Shown here: piece after piece, positions 32,135 to 43,365 of the stretch
How the letters are laid out: each line of letters opens with the position of its first letter
Numbering within the stretch: the stretch's first letter is position 1
NCBI GenBank assembly: GCA_010279815.1
Contig: QEOQ01000508.1
Coordinates: forward strand, 6,290,904-6,354,903
Source of the DNA: Brachionus plicatilis
Lineage: Eukaryota > Rotifera > Eurotatoria > Ploima > Brachionidae
Length of the DNA: 64,000 nucleotides
Direction: 5' to 3'
The notes under the pieces: model-generated
Told to the model about the DNA's origin: nothing
Database searches by the model: none
What the model saw: only the letters and a program-made list of their open reading frames with translations
Program-made: the position numbers and the translations under genes

Positions 32135-33497
32135 ATGGTCACCAAAATTCAAATAGCTGGTAAACTTAAGTTTTATTCTAAACCATATGGCCGTCAATGG
32201 AAATGGCGCTACCAAGTCCATGGTCACATGATCGAACCAAAAATTAAAATACCAAAAGGACTCGAAAACGCCAAGATAATAGATCCTTTACATCCAGAAA
32301 CGATTCCAAAAATCGATCTACCAAAATGGACACCACCTAGACGCCATCCCTTATTAGAATCATTCTTTCCCCAATTATCTCTAAAAGATAATCCAAACTA
32401 TCATGAGACTCCTATTAAAATGTTTGATAACAGCACAAAATTTCATGCTGGCATAGATCAAGTCTGTCTCTTGACAAAAACTCAGCCTGTTAAAGGAATA
32501 CCATCAATAATTAAAAATTCTACCCACGGTCAAGACTTGGCATCTCAAGTATTTAAGAAAATTAAAATTTTTTAAATTTTTTATCTAAAACTTTAAGGAC
32601 GAAATGGTAAAAAACTATTTAAGACAATCGTTGGCCTTTAATCCAACTAAACAGCCGTGTCCTAGCCTAAAAATTCCCAATGATCCAAAATTTGTCATTG
32701 GAAAACAATATGGAACACCTCATAAGAGACAAATGTTCATTTTATTAAACAATCTAATACGTCTATCGAACACCAATTTATTTAAAAAAAATCACACTTC
32801 ACTACTGACTAGGGAAGTGTTGGAAAATTGTGATCTGGAGGCCATAGTTAACCGCGGTGGTGAATACATTTCTATCAAAAGAAATGTTGATTTTTGCTTA
32901 TTTAGTAAAACCAGCCTCCCCACAATTGTTTTTGGTCAAGACTTGGAAAAAACCAGCGCTTATGAATTCATTAACATGTATCCAATATTTCCTACAATAG
33001 ATCTCAAGGATCAGCATATTTACAATTTGGAAAAAAATTGTTTAATTGATAATCGGTCTGATTTAAATGGGAAAATTGTCCAAACAATAATTAATATTAA
33101 TGATGATGATTTTACGAATGAACAAGACGTCTCTAGGCTAATAATGCTTCTTTTTGGAACTGCGTATGCCCAAGCCAACATGATGAAACTGCCGGTAAAT
33201 CAAGACGGGTTGCTACTAAAGCCTTTGGTCGTCAATGGAATATCAGTGACAAATCAACGCTTTAATTATGCTACTTTTCAATTAAATACACTAAATTTAA
33301 AAGATAATAAAGGAATAAAAAATATTGTTTTTTACGACGACCAAGGTCAAAATGAGATATACATGAATAGACCAACGGTGGACAATTTACCTTATCCGAC
33401 TCAAAAAAACATTCAACGTCTTGCATTGAGAAATTTACAGTACAACCCGGAAGTGTTCCAAAAATTTCTAGCTTATTTTAGCTTTGGATCTAAATAA
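32135..33497 (+). CDS. MRPL37: mitochondrial large ribosomal subunit protein mL37
   Basis: Two adjacent frames join through a 49-nt intron (32549-32597): CAA|GTATTT...CTTTAAG|GAC keeps the frame (ASQ|DEMVKN). Together they give 437 aa, against about 423 in human. Matches to MRPL37 by recall run along the whole length: IAGKLKFYSKPYGRQW, VCLLTKTQPVKGIPSIIKN, YPIFPTIDLKDQHIYNL, LLFGTAYAQANMM, FQLNTLNLKDNKGIKN, and the end FQKFLAYFSFGSK. This is a metazoan-specific mitoribosome protein. The ATG follows TTTTCATATCTAG by 6 nt. It is convergent with GNPDA (125 bp between stops). Confidence 0.92.
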
Positions 33498-33622
33498 AAT
33501 TAAAAAAAATATGATTACTTCTTAATTATTTAGAATAAATGACAGAGAAATTTTTTTTTTAGTTTTATTAAAAAATTTGAAATTAAATTAAAAAATTGTC
33601 TATTCAGAAAAAAATCAATAAA

Positions 33623-34432
33623 CTAATAGTTCTCAACTAGTTTATTGTGAACGTACATAAGACTCTTGAAATATTTGACAGTTTTAACTTTAAGTTCCAA
33701 AGTGGCCTCTTCATCACAAATAAAAATGCTCTTTGGATGCTGTTGAAAAGCGCTTACAGTCCACATATGATTCACACCTTCTTCAATGGCCATATGCAAT
33801 GCCAAAGCTTTTGCAGAGCCAGTTATTAAAATCATAACTTCTCTGGCGTCCATTACAGTTCCGACTCCAACAGTGAGAGCATTGGTTGGCACTTTGGATA
33901 TGTCATTTCCAAAAAATCTGGCATTAGCCAAAATAGTGTCATGCGCTAGAGTTTTGATGCGAGTTCGAGAGACTAAGCTTGATCCAGGCTCATTGAACGC
34001 AATATGACCATCAGGACCAATTCCGCCAACAAAAAGTTCTATTCCTCCAGATTTTTTTATTTCCTCCTCAAATTCATCGCATTCTTTTTGCAAGTCAGAT
34101 GCATTTCCGTCCAAAATGTGAACATTATTTGGATCAATGTCAATATGCTTGAAGAAGTTTTCAAACATAAATGAATGATACGACTCAGGGTGATCCCTTG
34201 GCAAGCCGACATACTCGTCCATATTGAACGTCTTAACATACTTGAATGACAATTCACCTTTTTTGTAGAATTCAATTAATTCCCTGTAAGTGCCAAGAGG
34301 TGTGCCACCGGTAGGCAAGCCAAGCACAAAGTATTTGTCAGCCGAAGGTGCGAATTGTAAAATTCTACGCTTAATATACCGGGCAGCCCATTTGCTTACT
34401 CCATCGTAATCATCTAAAATAACTAGTCTCAT
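33623..34432 (-). CDS. GNPDA1: glucosamine-6-phosphate deaminase
   Basis: This 269-residue protein has the NagB/GNPDA family throughout: [20 protein letters not shown] (phosphate-binding loop), [20 protein letters not shown] with the catalytic Asp of the MDEY motif, [23 protein letters not shown] with the active-site His, and the C-terminal [13 protein letters not shown]. It converts glucosamine-6-phosphate to fructose-6-phosphate and ammonia in the cytosol. It is about 20 residues shorter at the C-terminus than vertebrate GNPDA1, whose variable tail is absent. The GNPDA1 versus GNPDA2 distinction is a vertebrate duplication, so the symbol is approximate. No intron is needed. Confidence 0.94.
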   Translation of the reverse strand: MRLVILDDYDGVSKWAARYIKRRILQFAPSADKYFVLGLPTGGTPLGTYRELIEFYKKGELSFKYVKTFNMDEYVGLPRDHPESYHSFMFENFFKHIDIDPNNVHILDGNASDLQKECDEFEEEIKKSGGIELFVGGIGPDGHIAFNEPGSSLVSRTRIKTLAHDTILANARFFGNDISKVPTNALTVGVGTVMDAREVMILITGSAKALALHMAIEEGVNHMWTVSAFQQHPKSIFICDEEATLELKVKTVKYFKSLMYVHNKLVENY

Positions 34433-35930
34433 TTTTTTGATCCCAAATAAAAAAAAGTTGATTTTTTCTTCTTTATAAATATATCTATGTCACAGTGTCT
34501 TAAATCGAGAAAAATTGAACATAGTATTATTTTTTTTTTGATGAAAATGCATCGTACGATTTACTTTGTCTTAATTAAATTCACCTTTAAAAGAATTTTC
34601 GAATAATTAACTAATTCTTTTAGAATATCTATGAAAACCATAATAAATATTAACATTAATTTTATTATCATATATTTTTTAAATCTTTTCATCTATTCAT
34701 AAAGGTACATAAAAACTGTAGCCTTTTCATATTAATTAATTTTTAAGTACATTGGAAAAACTTAGGTATATTTTAATAGAGATTTATTTGAATGTCCGCA
34801 TTTAATGCAATGAAATAAAATATAAATTAAATTAATTGATACAAAATTTTTTTTAATCTTTTTTTCATATTAAGTTGAGGTTTAAAAAATGTTAATTTTA
34901 ATTTTATATAATAAAGAAATAAAATTCATATTTTTTTGGTATTCATTTTTTTTTTTGGTTATCGTGTCAATAGATTCAAATGTTATTTAATTTTCTGGTT
35001 TTATTTGAAGGCTTCGATTCGATCATTGCAAATTTTCGATTTTTTTGAGATCAAATAAACTTTTTAAATTTTATATATTTTTTTGTTCCTATTTTGTTAA
35101 ATTTTTTCAATTTTTTTGCTTTCTTCAAATGATAATGATAAAAAATTGAACAATTACGCTTTTAACATAAATTAGATAACTGAAAAAAAAATTAAGAGAT
35201 TAAAAAGATAAAAAATAACATTTTCAAAGTGTAATGAGGATACTTAATAAACACTTTGAAAAATTACTTTTAATAAACCATACTTGTGAAAAATTTTTTA
35301 TAAAGTACGCGTTTTTGTCATAAAAATTATTATTTATGATACCCTTATCACTAGTGAGCCTGTTAAAAATATATTGTCTTAATCATAATATATTCTCGAA
35401 AAAAATGAAACGAATATTAAAATCAAAATTTTAAATCTGGAACCCATTAACTTAGATTTTATATTTTATAAAAATTAGCTTAGATATTCCGCATTATTCA
35501 AATACAAATTATTCCTTAATAATTTTCTTTTTCAAAATGAAAAGTTACTTTAATCTATTCCTATGCTTTAATCAATATATTAGATTTTATTTTATCATTT
35601 TTATTAACTAAAGAATTATATCAAATGAAACTGAGAATATAACTAAAATAACAAAATATTATTTTTATGAAACTTAATTAATAAATTTAACTTTATTTTT
35701 ATAATAAATTATCCTCTTTTTTAAATTATATTTTACTCAATCTTTTTTTTACTTTTCATCGCATTCATAAGGTTTAAATTAAAATAAATAAAAATAGTAA
35801 GATAAAAACAATTATAATGGAATTAAAATTAAACAATAGACAATTTTCAATGATTTTTGGATTTAAAAAAAATAATCAAAATAAAAAATTCACAGTAAAA
35901 GTTTATTTTCATTAATCAATTCGATAAAAT
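34433..35930. other. A+T-rich intergenic stretch
   Basis: No gene, RNA or repeat recognised between GNPDA and THTPA. Confidence 0.45.
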
Positions 35931-36807
35931 TTAATTAAAAATCAGTTTTAAATTTTGATCAACTTTATCGTTTATAACGAAATTTTCTCTTAATAAATTA
36001 TACACATCTTGTCTATTTTTGAATAAATAAGCTGATAATTTTCCCGGAATATTCTCATATATGTCTATATTAAATATTTTTGTTAAATAATTAATATCTT
36101 TAATAGATTGATTATAATCAGACTGATTAATTGATTCTATTTCACCTAAATTATATCCAAAATCAGTCTGATCAAAATCAACTTTTAAATTTTTAAAGAT
36201 ATAAGTTTGTCTTTTGTATGATATATTTGCATTGCATTTAAAATTCAAAAATTGAACTAAGCTCTCTAAATCTTTAAAGGATTTTCCTATATCAAAGTGA
36301 TTTCTAATAAATTCACAAATAGAATCTTTATCATTCAACTCGTAGTAGGATTCGGATTGATTGATGAGATTGTTACTCGACGGATATTTTAGTTGCCAAT
36401 GTGACCTCTTTTCACCAACAATTCTCAATCGTAGTAAAAAATTATTCAAAAGCATAAAATTTGAGTTAATGTCATAGTATTGGTCATTTATGCTTTTTTT
36501 CTCAAATTTTTTTGCTCCAATTTGCAAAAGTTTTTGATCTAACTGGTCCGCTGCATTAAACCAGAATTTTCTCTCAATCTCTATTTTATCTTTTATTAAA
36601 AACAATAATTAATCAAAAAAATTTATTCAATAGTAAATTTTTGTTTAAATTATAACGGAGATTTATTTTTGAGATGAAAATAAAATATCAAGAATTAAAA
36701 TTTAAAATTTGTTTACCTTTAGAACTATTGTAAATTTGAACGCTAAAAATCCTATTGTAATTGGGTCTGAAACCAGAGATAGTCTTTAAAATTTGAAGTG
36801 AATACAT
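35931..36807 (-). CDS. THTPA: thiamine-triphosphatase (CYTH triphosphate-tunnel enzyme) with a mitochondrial-type leader
   Basis: The gene is built from exon 1 (36717-36807) and exon 2 (35931-36589), joined over a 127-nt intron (GTAAAC...AATAAAAG) in frame (SSK|DKIEIERK). It gives 249 aa. The CYTH signature ExExK is present (Glu34, Glu36, Lys38), followed by FLLRLRIVGEKRSHWQLKYP and the barrel block VDFDQTDFGYNLGEIESIN, which matches vertebrate THTPA (VDLDTADFGYAVGEVEAL). The enzyme hydrolyses thiamine triphosphate to the diphosphate; relatives act on other triphosphates. The leader MYSLQILKTISGFRPNYNRI has no acidic residues and several basic ones, unlike the leaderless cytosolic vertebrate enzyme. 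It is head-to-head with viperin, about 250 bp apart. Confidence 0.85.
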
Positions 36808-37017
36808 AAGGCTTAACAATTTTTTGTTTTTTTCAAAATTTTTCAAATTTTCAAAACATTTTTTATGCAAATAAAAAAAAATAAATTTGAAAATTTTTTA
36901 AATACGCAAAAAAATAATTTCACATTTATTTGATTAAAAATAATCTAAATTGATCAGTAAACATGCTTTAAATAAAATTAACAGCTAGCATTTATTATCA
37001 TACATTTGTTGAATTCG

Positions 37018-37025
37018 TATAAATA
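37018..37025 (+). promoter_or_regulatory. TATA-like box before viperin
   Basis: TATAAATA lies 37 bp before the viperin ATG, inside the short divergent THTPA-viperin intergenic region. In DNA this A+T-rich the match has limited weight. Confidence 0.35.
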
Positions 37026-37061
37026 TATTTAAATATTTTTTTAAATACCTCCTATTTGAAA

Positions 37062-38075
37062 ATGTTAGAATTTAAAGAGAGTTTTGCAGTTTTTTCCATA
37101 ATAGTGACTTCCTTTTGGTTAGTCAGCATTTTGATTTTTAAACAAAAGTTTAAAAAAAGTAATAAAATCATACCTGTATCGGTAAATTACCATTTTTCAC
37201 GTCAATGCAACTACAAATGTGGGTTTTGTTTTCATACTCAAAAGAATTCTAACATGGTGACTCTACAAGAAGCTAAATTAGGACTAAAAAAGCTCAAAGA
37301 TTCAGGCATGAGAAAAATTAATTTTGCCGGTGGTGAACCATTTTTGTATCCAAAATTCTTAGCAGAACTTTGCCGTTACTGTAAAATAGATCTAAAGCTA
37401 GAAAGCGTTTCGATTATTTCAAATGGAAGCTTAATAAAAGAAGACTGGTTGCGCGCCAACCATGACTTTATTGATATCCTAGGAATTTCTTGTGATTCAT
37501 TTCAAGAGGATGTGAACATAAAAATCGGCCGTGGAAATGGGAAACAAATTGAGAATATATTTAGAATTCGTGAATTATGTCACATTTTTAATATTAAATT
37601 TAAATTGAATACAGTAGTTTGTAAATACAATTTCAAAGAGGACATGAATGATTTTATTGATAGATTACAACCTTTTAGATGGAAGTGTTTTCAAGTCTTG
37701 ATAGTTAAAACCGAGAATGATGGAAATAATAATTCTCTTAGAAATGCGAATGAATTTTTGATTTCTAAAGAAGAATATGATGATTTTATAAAAAGGCATA
37801 AGGGACAAAAATGTTTAATTGTAGAGTCAAATTCAATAATGAAATCCTCCTATCTTATTTTGGATGAGTTTATGAGATTTTTGGACAAAGGCGATGATGA
37901 TACTTATGTGATAAGCGACTCGATTTTGAATGTAAGTGTGAACAAAGCATTGAGCCAAATAAAATGGGACCAAGACTCTTTCAAAGCCCGTCAAGGCGAA
38001 TACAATTGGTCAAATTCGAGTTTAAATACTTCAACAATGTCTTGTGCTTCTCAAGACAAAAATTTAGAATGGTAA
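37062..38075 (+). CDS. RSAD2: viperin (radical SAM ddhCTP synthase)
   Basis: This 337-residue single-exon protein has an N-terminal hydrophobic or amphipathic anchor (residues 8-26), then a radical SAM core. The motif SRQCNYKCGFCFHTQ gives CxxxCxxC (Cys49, Cys53, Cys56) for the 4Fe-4S cluster. NFAGGEPFLYP is the SAM-binding GGEP motif; VSIISNGSLI, ISCDSF, IGRGNGKQ, RWKCFQVL and KSSYLILDEYMRFL-like (ILDEFMRFLDKG) follow the vertebrate viperin order. The protein ends LEW; the terminal Trp is the residue needed by vertebrate viperin for Fe-S loading through CIAO1. Viperin converts CTP to 3'-deoxy-3',4'-didehydro-CTP, an antiviral chain terminator. In vertebrates RSAD2 neighbours CMPK2; here its divergent neighbour is THTPA. 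Confidence 0.96.
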   Translation: MLEFKESFAVFSIIVTSFWLVSILIFKQKFKKSNKIIPVSVNYHFSRQCNYKCGFCFHTQKNSNMVTLQEAKLGLKKLKDSGMRKINFAGGEPFLYPKFLAELCRYCKIDLKLESVSIISNGSLIKEDWLRANHDFIDILGISCDSFQEDVNIKIGRGNGKQIENIFRIRELCHIFNIKFKLNTVVCKYNFKEDMNDFIDRLQPFRWKCFQVLIVKTENDGNNNSLRNANEFLISKEEYDDFIKRHKGQKCLIVESNSIMKSSYLILDEFMRFLDKGDDDTYVISDSILNVSVNKALSQIKWDQDSFKARQGEYNWSNSSLNTSTMSCASQDKNLEW

Positions 38076-38770
38076 AAAATATTTTCTAAATTTTTTAAAC
38101 ATTTTTATTTAAAATTAAATTCATTTTATTTCAATAAATGCTTAGTCTATTTTTTATCAAACAGATTAAAAAATTAATAATTTGTTAACAGCACATTTAA
38201 TTTGACTAAAAAGATATCGTGAAATAGTTAAACAGAGTTCTTAAAGCGTGTTTCTAAGATATAAAAAATTAAATGCTATAAATTATTTAAAAAAATTTTA
38301 AAATCTATTATTTTTAAATATTCTTATTTTTTTAATCCAGAGCAAAGAGTATAGAGCAAAGATTAGCAAATTAGGACTTACTTAAATTTTCCTAATCCAA
38401 CGATATCTTACGAAAAATAATGTTACTTTTAAAAAACGTAAATTTTCGAAAATTTTAGAATCAATTGCATCATGTGTCTAATAATTAATAACATTATTTA
38501 AAAAAATAATTTGCAGCAAAAAATAAATATCAATAACATTAAAGTAAACTATGAGATCTGGAGAAAATAGAGGAAAAGAATCCAGGATGGGCGACCGATT
38601 CTAGTAAGACGTTCATAAAATTAAATTGAACCTAACCATATTCTAAAATTAATAACATTTAATACGCAAAACCCAGACGGGTTTACGACCATTTTTTGTA
38701 CTTATTTTACTTATTGCTCAATAAAATTAATTAATTTAGATTACAAAATATTTTATTTTTTTCATGTAAG
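38076..38770. other. A+T-rich intergenic stretch
   Basis: Mostly featureless. A motif AACCCAGACGGGTTTACG near 38672 resembles the end region of the piggyBac relic that follows. Confidence 0.35.
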
Positions 38771-38779
38771 AAAAAAAAG

Positions 38780-39563
38780 TATACCTTAAACCCGAAAAGG
38801 GATTTTTTGGACCCTAAAATATTGTCTTTTTTAAAAATAGATTAAAGAATATAATGCTTTTAATTTCAAACTCTACTTAACTTCAATAATTCCCATAATA
38901 GATAAAAAATTTTGATCCATTTCATGGCTCGAAGAAAAACTGCCTTGAAAGCTCTTGAACTTCTTAGAAATACGGATGATACCCAATCAGAAGCTTCTGA
39001 TGATAATGATAATGATGACTTTGATAATGATTTTGAAGAAGAATTGGATCATCAAATCAACCTAATACTGAATATGACTCAGATGAAACTCAGATAATGA
39101 AGAACCTGGAGAAGAAGAAAAATATAACTTTGACAAAACGTCGAAAAATAGAACGATATGGGTTAGATTGAAGACAGAGAAAAAAGAGAAAGTTGGACCA
39201 ACAAACTATGCTACATGTCAAATAAATGAGACCAAACTGTCAGCATTTTTTATGATTTTTGACTTGTCCATGCTAAATTTCATATTGAACTGTAACAATT
39301 GTCATCCGAAAGCTGTAGATCCTAAACTTTCATTTACAAAAGAAGATAAATCAGCATTTAAAGGTATCCTTTATGTAAGAGGTGTTTTATGTCCAAATGT
39401 CTATGTCCAAGCCATGTGGTCAAGAGTTTATGGAGTGAGAACGATTGAAAAATTTATGGCAAGAAATAGATTTTTACTTATTTTGAATTATATATATCAT
39501 TTTTGCATGGCTCGCCAAATATTAAAACTGAGTAAAGAATTAGTCATTTGGATTTGGATTTAG
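38780..39563 (+). pseudogene. piggyBac-like transposase relic
   Basis: A possible end with the piggyBac TTAA target reads TTAA-ACCCGAAAAGGGATT (from 38786). From 38923 a frame begins MARRKTALKALELLRN and runs into an Asp/Asn-rich acidic stretch, as in piggyBac N-termini. After a frameshift, 39168-39563 encodes LSFTKEDKSAFKGILYVRG, AMWSRVYGVRTIEKFMARNR and FLLILNYIYHF, the start of the DDE_Tnp_1_7 (PGBD) domain. The catalytic Asp residues and the C-terminal half are missing. A second relative lies inverted at 9105-9500. Confidence 0.75.
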
Positions 39564-40695
39564 AATTAGAAGTTTTTTTGTTTTCTTTTCCCTTTTTTGT
39601 TCAGGCTGGAAGTGGCCGTCATTAATAAAGTTATTATAATTTTTCTTTACTTTTTATGTTATAACCGCGAAACACCAAATCCTAACAGATCCGGAAAGTA
39701 AGCTCTAAACTATTAAGGTTTATAACATATGAAAGTGAAACAAATCAAGCTTTACTTGTAACAAATGTAAACAATTTACATGGAATCCTTATATAGTGAA
39801 GAAGGTAAGGACAAAAATTGTTACGAACAAGGAATAAGAATTTAGAAAATATTTTTATTTTATGTATTTAAATCAAATTTTTTAATAGAATAATTTCAGA
39901 TTTTTACTTAAAAATAGACATAATTTTTTTTAAATCAAAACAAAAATGATAAAAGACATTTATTTTTACATTCAGTACCTTTTTTAAATATATTTTAAAT
40001 AAATATGGTAGTTTATATTGCTTAATAAGCATATTTTAATAAAGAGGTATTTTTTAATTTGAGAAACACACCTTAAAAATTGTTTTTTGACTTTTTCACG
40101 ATATTTTTTAATTAAAATTTATATATTTTTAATAAATATTCAATTTTTGACTTAAAAATCATGAAAATTTGCGAAAGAAAATGAACATGATCGTTCAGGA
40201 AAATACTTTGTGAATGTCCATGACTGTAATTTGAATTAAAGATGATTATTAGTGATATAAATTTACTAGTGACAAAAATACGTGGCGATAAAAGCTTAAG
40301 ACCACTGTACTACTTATTTAAAAGTTTATTTTAAATTTTCTAAAAGTTTAGATTTTTGTTTTTTTACTTTAAATTTCTATCAATTTTGGCATTGATATAG
40401 CCTTTCTTAAATAATAGGATAAAAAAATTTAATAATTTAAATTATTAGGATTAATCTAGATTGAAAATAAAAGTAGAGTAATAATAGGTTAAGTATATAA
40501 TGAGAATGAAGTATTGTAACCACATAAGGAAAGCAGTAGTTCTCAAATTATAATTCCTAAATCAGGATCTTATTTCTGAGTATAATTTATTAAAATAAAA
40601 TGCAGAGGAAAAATTGATTCAGGCTTTAACAAAAAAATATCGATTCTTCTAATTCTTTGCTACGAAGCTAATTCGAGACCAGAATTAGATCTAAA
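39564..40695. other. A+T-rich intergenic stretch
   Basis: No supported feature; possibly decayed continuation of the piggyBac relic at its start. Confidence 0.4.
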
Positions 40696-41097
40696 ATGGT
40701 TACTACTCGTCAAAAAAGACGACTGGAAGCTCAGCGTAAAATTATTCAACATTTTGAAGAAAAAATTCCCTATTTTACAGACATTTTTGATGAACGAACA
40801 TTTTACATCTCATTTGCATGCCTAGTCGTCGTTTGTATCATAGCAGCCATTGTTCTATCTGTTTGTTGCAGAGTGACAATTCGCGACGCAGATGAAATTG
40901 CTCGCGAAAAAGAAAAACGAAAGCGGCTAAAACAGCAAAAGTTAGCCGAGAAAATAATTCGAAAAAAATTGGACAAAGCCGGCTTGGACCCAAATGTGGA
41001 CATGAAAAAAATTGAACGCTTGAAAGATTTATTGGAAAAATTAGAAAAGGAAAAACAGCAAAATGAAAGCGAATTCGAGTTTGAAAAAGATCTTTGA
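40696..41097 (+). CDS. single-pass membrane protein with C-terminal coiled coil, 133 aa, unidentified
   Basis: A basic N-terminus (TTRQKRRLEAQRK) is followed by one transmembrane segment (about residues 38-59, FACLVVVCIIAAIVLSVCC) and a highly charged Lys/Glu-rich helix to the end (KEKRKRLKQQKLAEKIIRKK and similar), a strong coiled-coil candidate. I do not recognise the family. There is no signal peptide. The ATG lies 7 nt after an AG (GAATTAG). The gene is tail-to-tail with TAF5L; only about 64 bp separate the stops, and AATAAA signals for both strands fall there. Confidence 0.75.
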   Translation: MVTTRQKRRLEAQRKIIQHFEEKIPYFTDIFDERTFYISFACLVVVCIIAAIVLSVCCRVTIRDADEIAREKEKRKRLKQQKLAEKIIRKKLDKAGLDPNVDMKKIERLKDLLEKLEKEKQQNESEFEFEKDL

Positions 41098-41161
41098 ATT
41101 TTTTTTTGAATAAAAAATTTTTGAATATTTTAATTTTTTTCTTTTTCTCTTTGCTTTTATT

Positions 41162-43206
41162 TTAAACCTCGTACAAATCGTCATCATTAAGATCATAATT
41201 TAAATTCGATACCCTTGGTCGGTTTGGTGTCACACCGGAACGACGTCTTGTGTTCATTACCACCTTGCCGTGTCCCTGAGAAGCTTGTTTTTGCTCAGGT
41301 GTTGTCTTGGATTGATTCAATTTTTTTTCTTCATCTAAATTTTTAGAATTGGTGCCAAATTTTGTAAGTTCTGGTTTTCGAGCTCCACTCACATAAAATA
41401 CATTCTGCACATCAGTCTCAATTGAATAAACATCAAAATTAAAACTAAAAGATCGAATTAACTCGCTTGAGTTGCTAGGGCTTTTTGCCATGAGTCTGCC
41501 CGGATCAAGACCAAGGCCTTTTTGGTGAAGATCCCAAAATTTGACTGTCTTATCCAATCCACCACTGCATAAAACTTCACTGTTTTCATCAAATTTAAGA
41601 CCATGAACAATATTTGTATGTCCTTTTAGTTCTTTAAGCATTCCTCCAGATCTAAGGTCCCAGACCTTAATTTTTTGATCCTCTCCTGCTGAGGCCAAAT
41701 AATTGCCGTCTGGAGAAAATGCCAGTGAAAATATTCGGCTACGGTGTCCGGAGAACAAGCGAACAAATTCACTTGTTTGAACTGACCAGAGCCTCACTGT
41801 TTTGTCATTGGAACCAGTGGCTAAATACAAACCATTAGGGTGAAACTTAACACAATTTACATCTGATTGATGTCCACAATAAACTCTCAAAGGATACAAT
41901 CTGTCAAATGACCAAAGACAGGCTTTTCCATCTTTAGAGCAAGTAGAGAATAAATTCAATTGTGAAAATGTTTCTACATCCCATACAGGATAAGTGTGAG
42001 CCGAATATGAGCACACCGGGTACAATGATGGCTCGTCTTTGATCTTCCACAAATACGAAAAACCATCTTGACCACATGATATTAGAAATTTTGAATCGTG
42101 GGTAAATTTTGACTTGAAAACTGGGCCCGAATGGCCACACAGTGCCTGGGTGTCTTGTCTTTTTAACTTACTTTCCGAAATTTTAAGAGACCTGTTTAAT
42201 TTGTGTAAATTGATGACAGAATTTTCGGTGCTGAATGACAAGTATTCAATATTGGGCGATAGTGATGATGATGTTATTTCATTAGAGTGGTCATTTGTGA
42301 AAAAATAGCAGGCGCCGGTGATTTGAGATGGCTGAGAGCGAATTTTTTGGAAACAATCGGACAAAGTTTTTTTGTTCAATGACCCAGTTGCTTCCTCGGA
42401 TTCAAAATCAATTTTTTCACTTTTTATCATTTCGATTCTTTCAATCTGCTCCTCGGGACCCTCATAATCCAGATCAAAATTAACCTGAAAATTTAAGTTA
42501 ATCAAATTCAACAGCAGGTGAGATTTGGATGTATTTAAATAATTTAAAAATTGGTTCCATTCTTTTTCATTTATTTGAATTCGGCATTTATTTTCATACC
42601 ATTTCTTAAATTGGGTTAAATGAGTCAAATGAATACAATCAAAAACTTAACTTTTTACATTTACAATTTCTGATTTGGTCAAGTCTTTATTTTCGGCAAA
42701 ATTTTTTAAACTTTCAAGTAAAAGTTCTTGTTCTTGGTCTAAATTTATATTTTTTTTCAACTCTTCAGAATATTTTCTTTAAAAATTCAATTTTTTCAAA
42801 TTTATTTTGCTAGAATTTTAATTAAATGTTACTTAATAAAGCTTTTGCAATCATTTACTTCTACTAAAATGATATCTATACATATGTATACAAAACAGGC
42901 AAATAAAATTATATTTCTGTGCGACTTTTTGATCAGATTTTGTTCATTTAGAAAAAAAAAAATTAATTTTTCGAATTGATCGAAAAGCTCGGTAGGATTC
43001 CAGACCGAATTGAGAGAAAATGAGTAATAGTCGTTTATAGATGACTCAATTAGACTTAGATCACTCAAAGCCAACAAATTCATGTCAATTACTGAGTTAT
43101 TAATATTTTTCGAATCAGTCAAAATTGATCGATGACTGGTAATATTCCGATGTCTTACATGATCTTGAATTGTACGCTGTATTTCTTCTGATTTTATTCT
43201 TTTCAT
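41162..43206 (-). CDS. TAF5L: TAF5L (PAF65-beta), WD40 subunit of SAGA/PCAF complexes
   Basis: Three coding exons join in frame: 42833-43206 (starting MKRIKSEEIQ, matching the TAF5L start), 42665-42776, and 41162-42604. The introns are 56 and 60 nt. The product is 642 aa. The N-terminal part is the TAF5 NTD2-type helical domain (NPTELFDQFEKLIFFFLNEQ; ENKCRIQINEKEWNQFLNYL). The C-terminal part is a WD40 propeller with CGHSGPVFKSKF, SAHTYPVWDVE, LWSFDRLYPLRVYCGH and VKFHPNGLYLATGSNDKTVR, closer to TAF5L than to TAF5 (which has LWATDHYQPLR). TAF5L is a structural core subunit of the SAGA histone acetyltransferase. The basic tail after about residue 580 is not conserved. The ATG follows TTGATTATTTTAG by 7 nt; NDUFB8 is 159 bp upstream on the same strand. 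Confidence 0.9.
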
Positions 43207-43365
43207 TTTATATCTAAAATAATCAACAAAAAAAGAGCTGATTTAAGTTAAAACGAATGAGGCACAACTCTCAAAAAAATTCAATTTTTTTGACTTAATT
43301 TTAAATTTAATTTTTATTTTAATTTAACTTTTGTCTATTTTAATGTATTTCAAAAACAAGTTCAT

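Noticed and set aside
32604..33497. A separate gene starting at 32604
   Set aside because: It is exon 2 of MRPL37: a 49-nt GT/AG intron joins it in frame to the 32135 ORF and the family match spans both.
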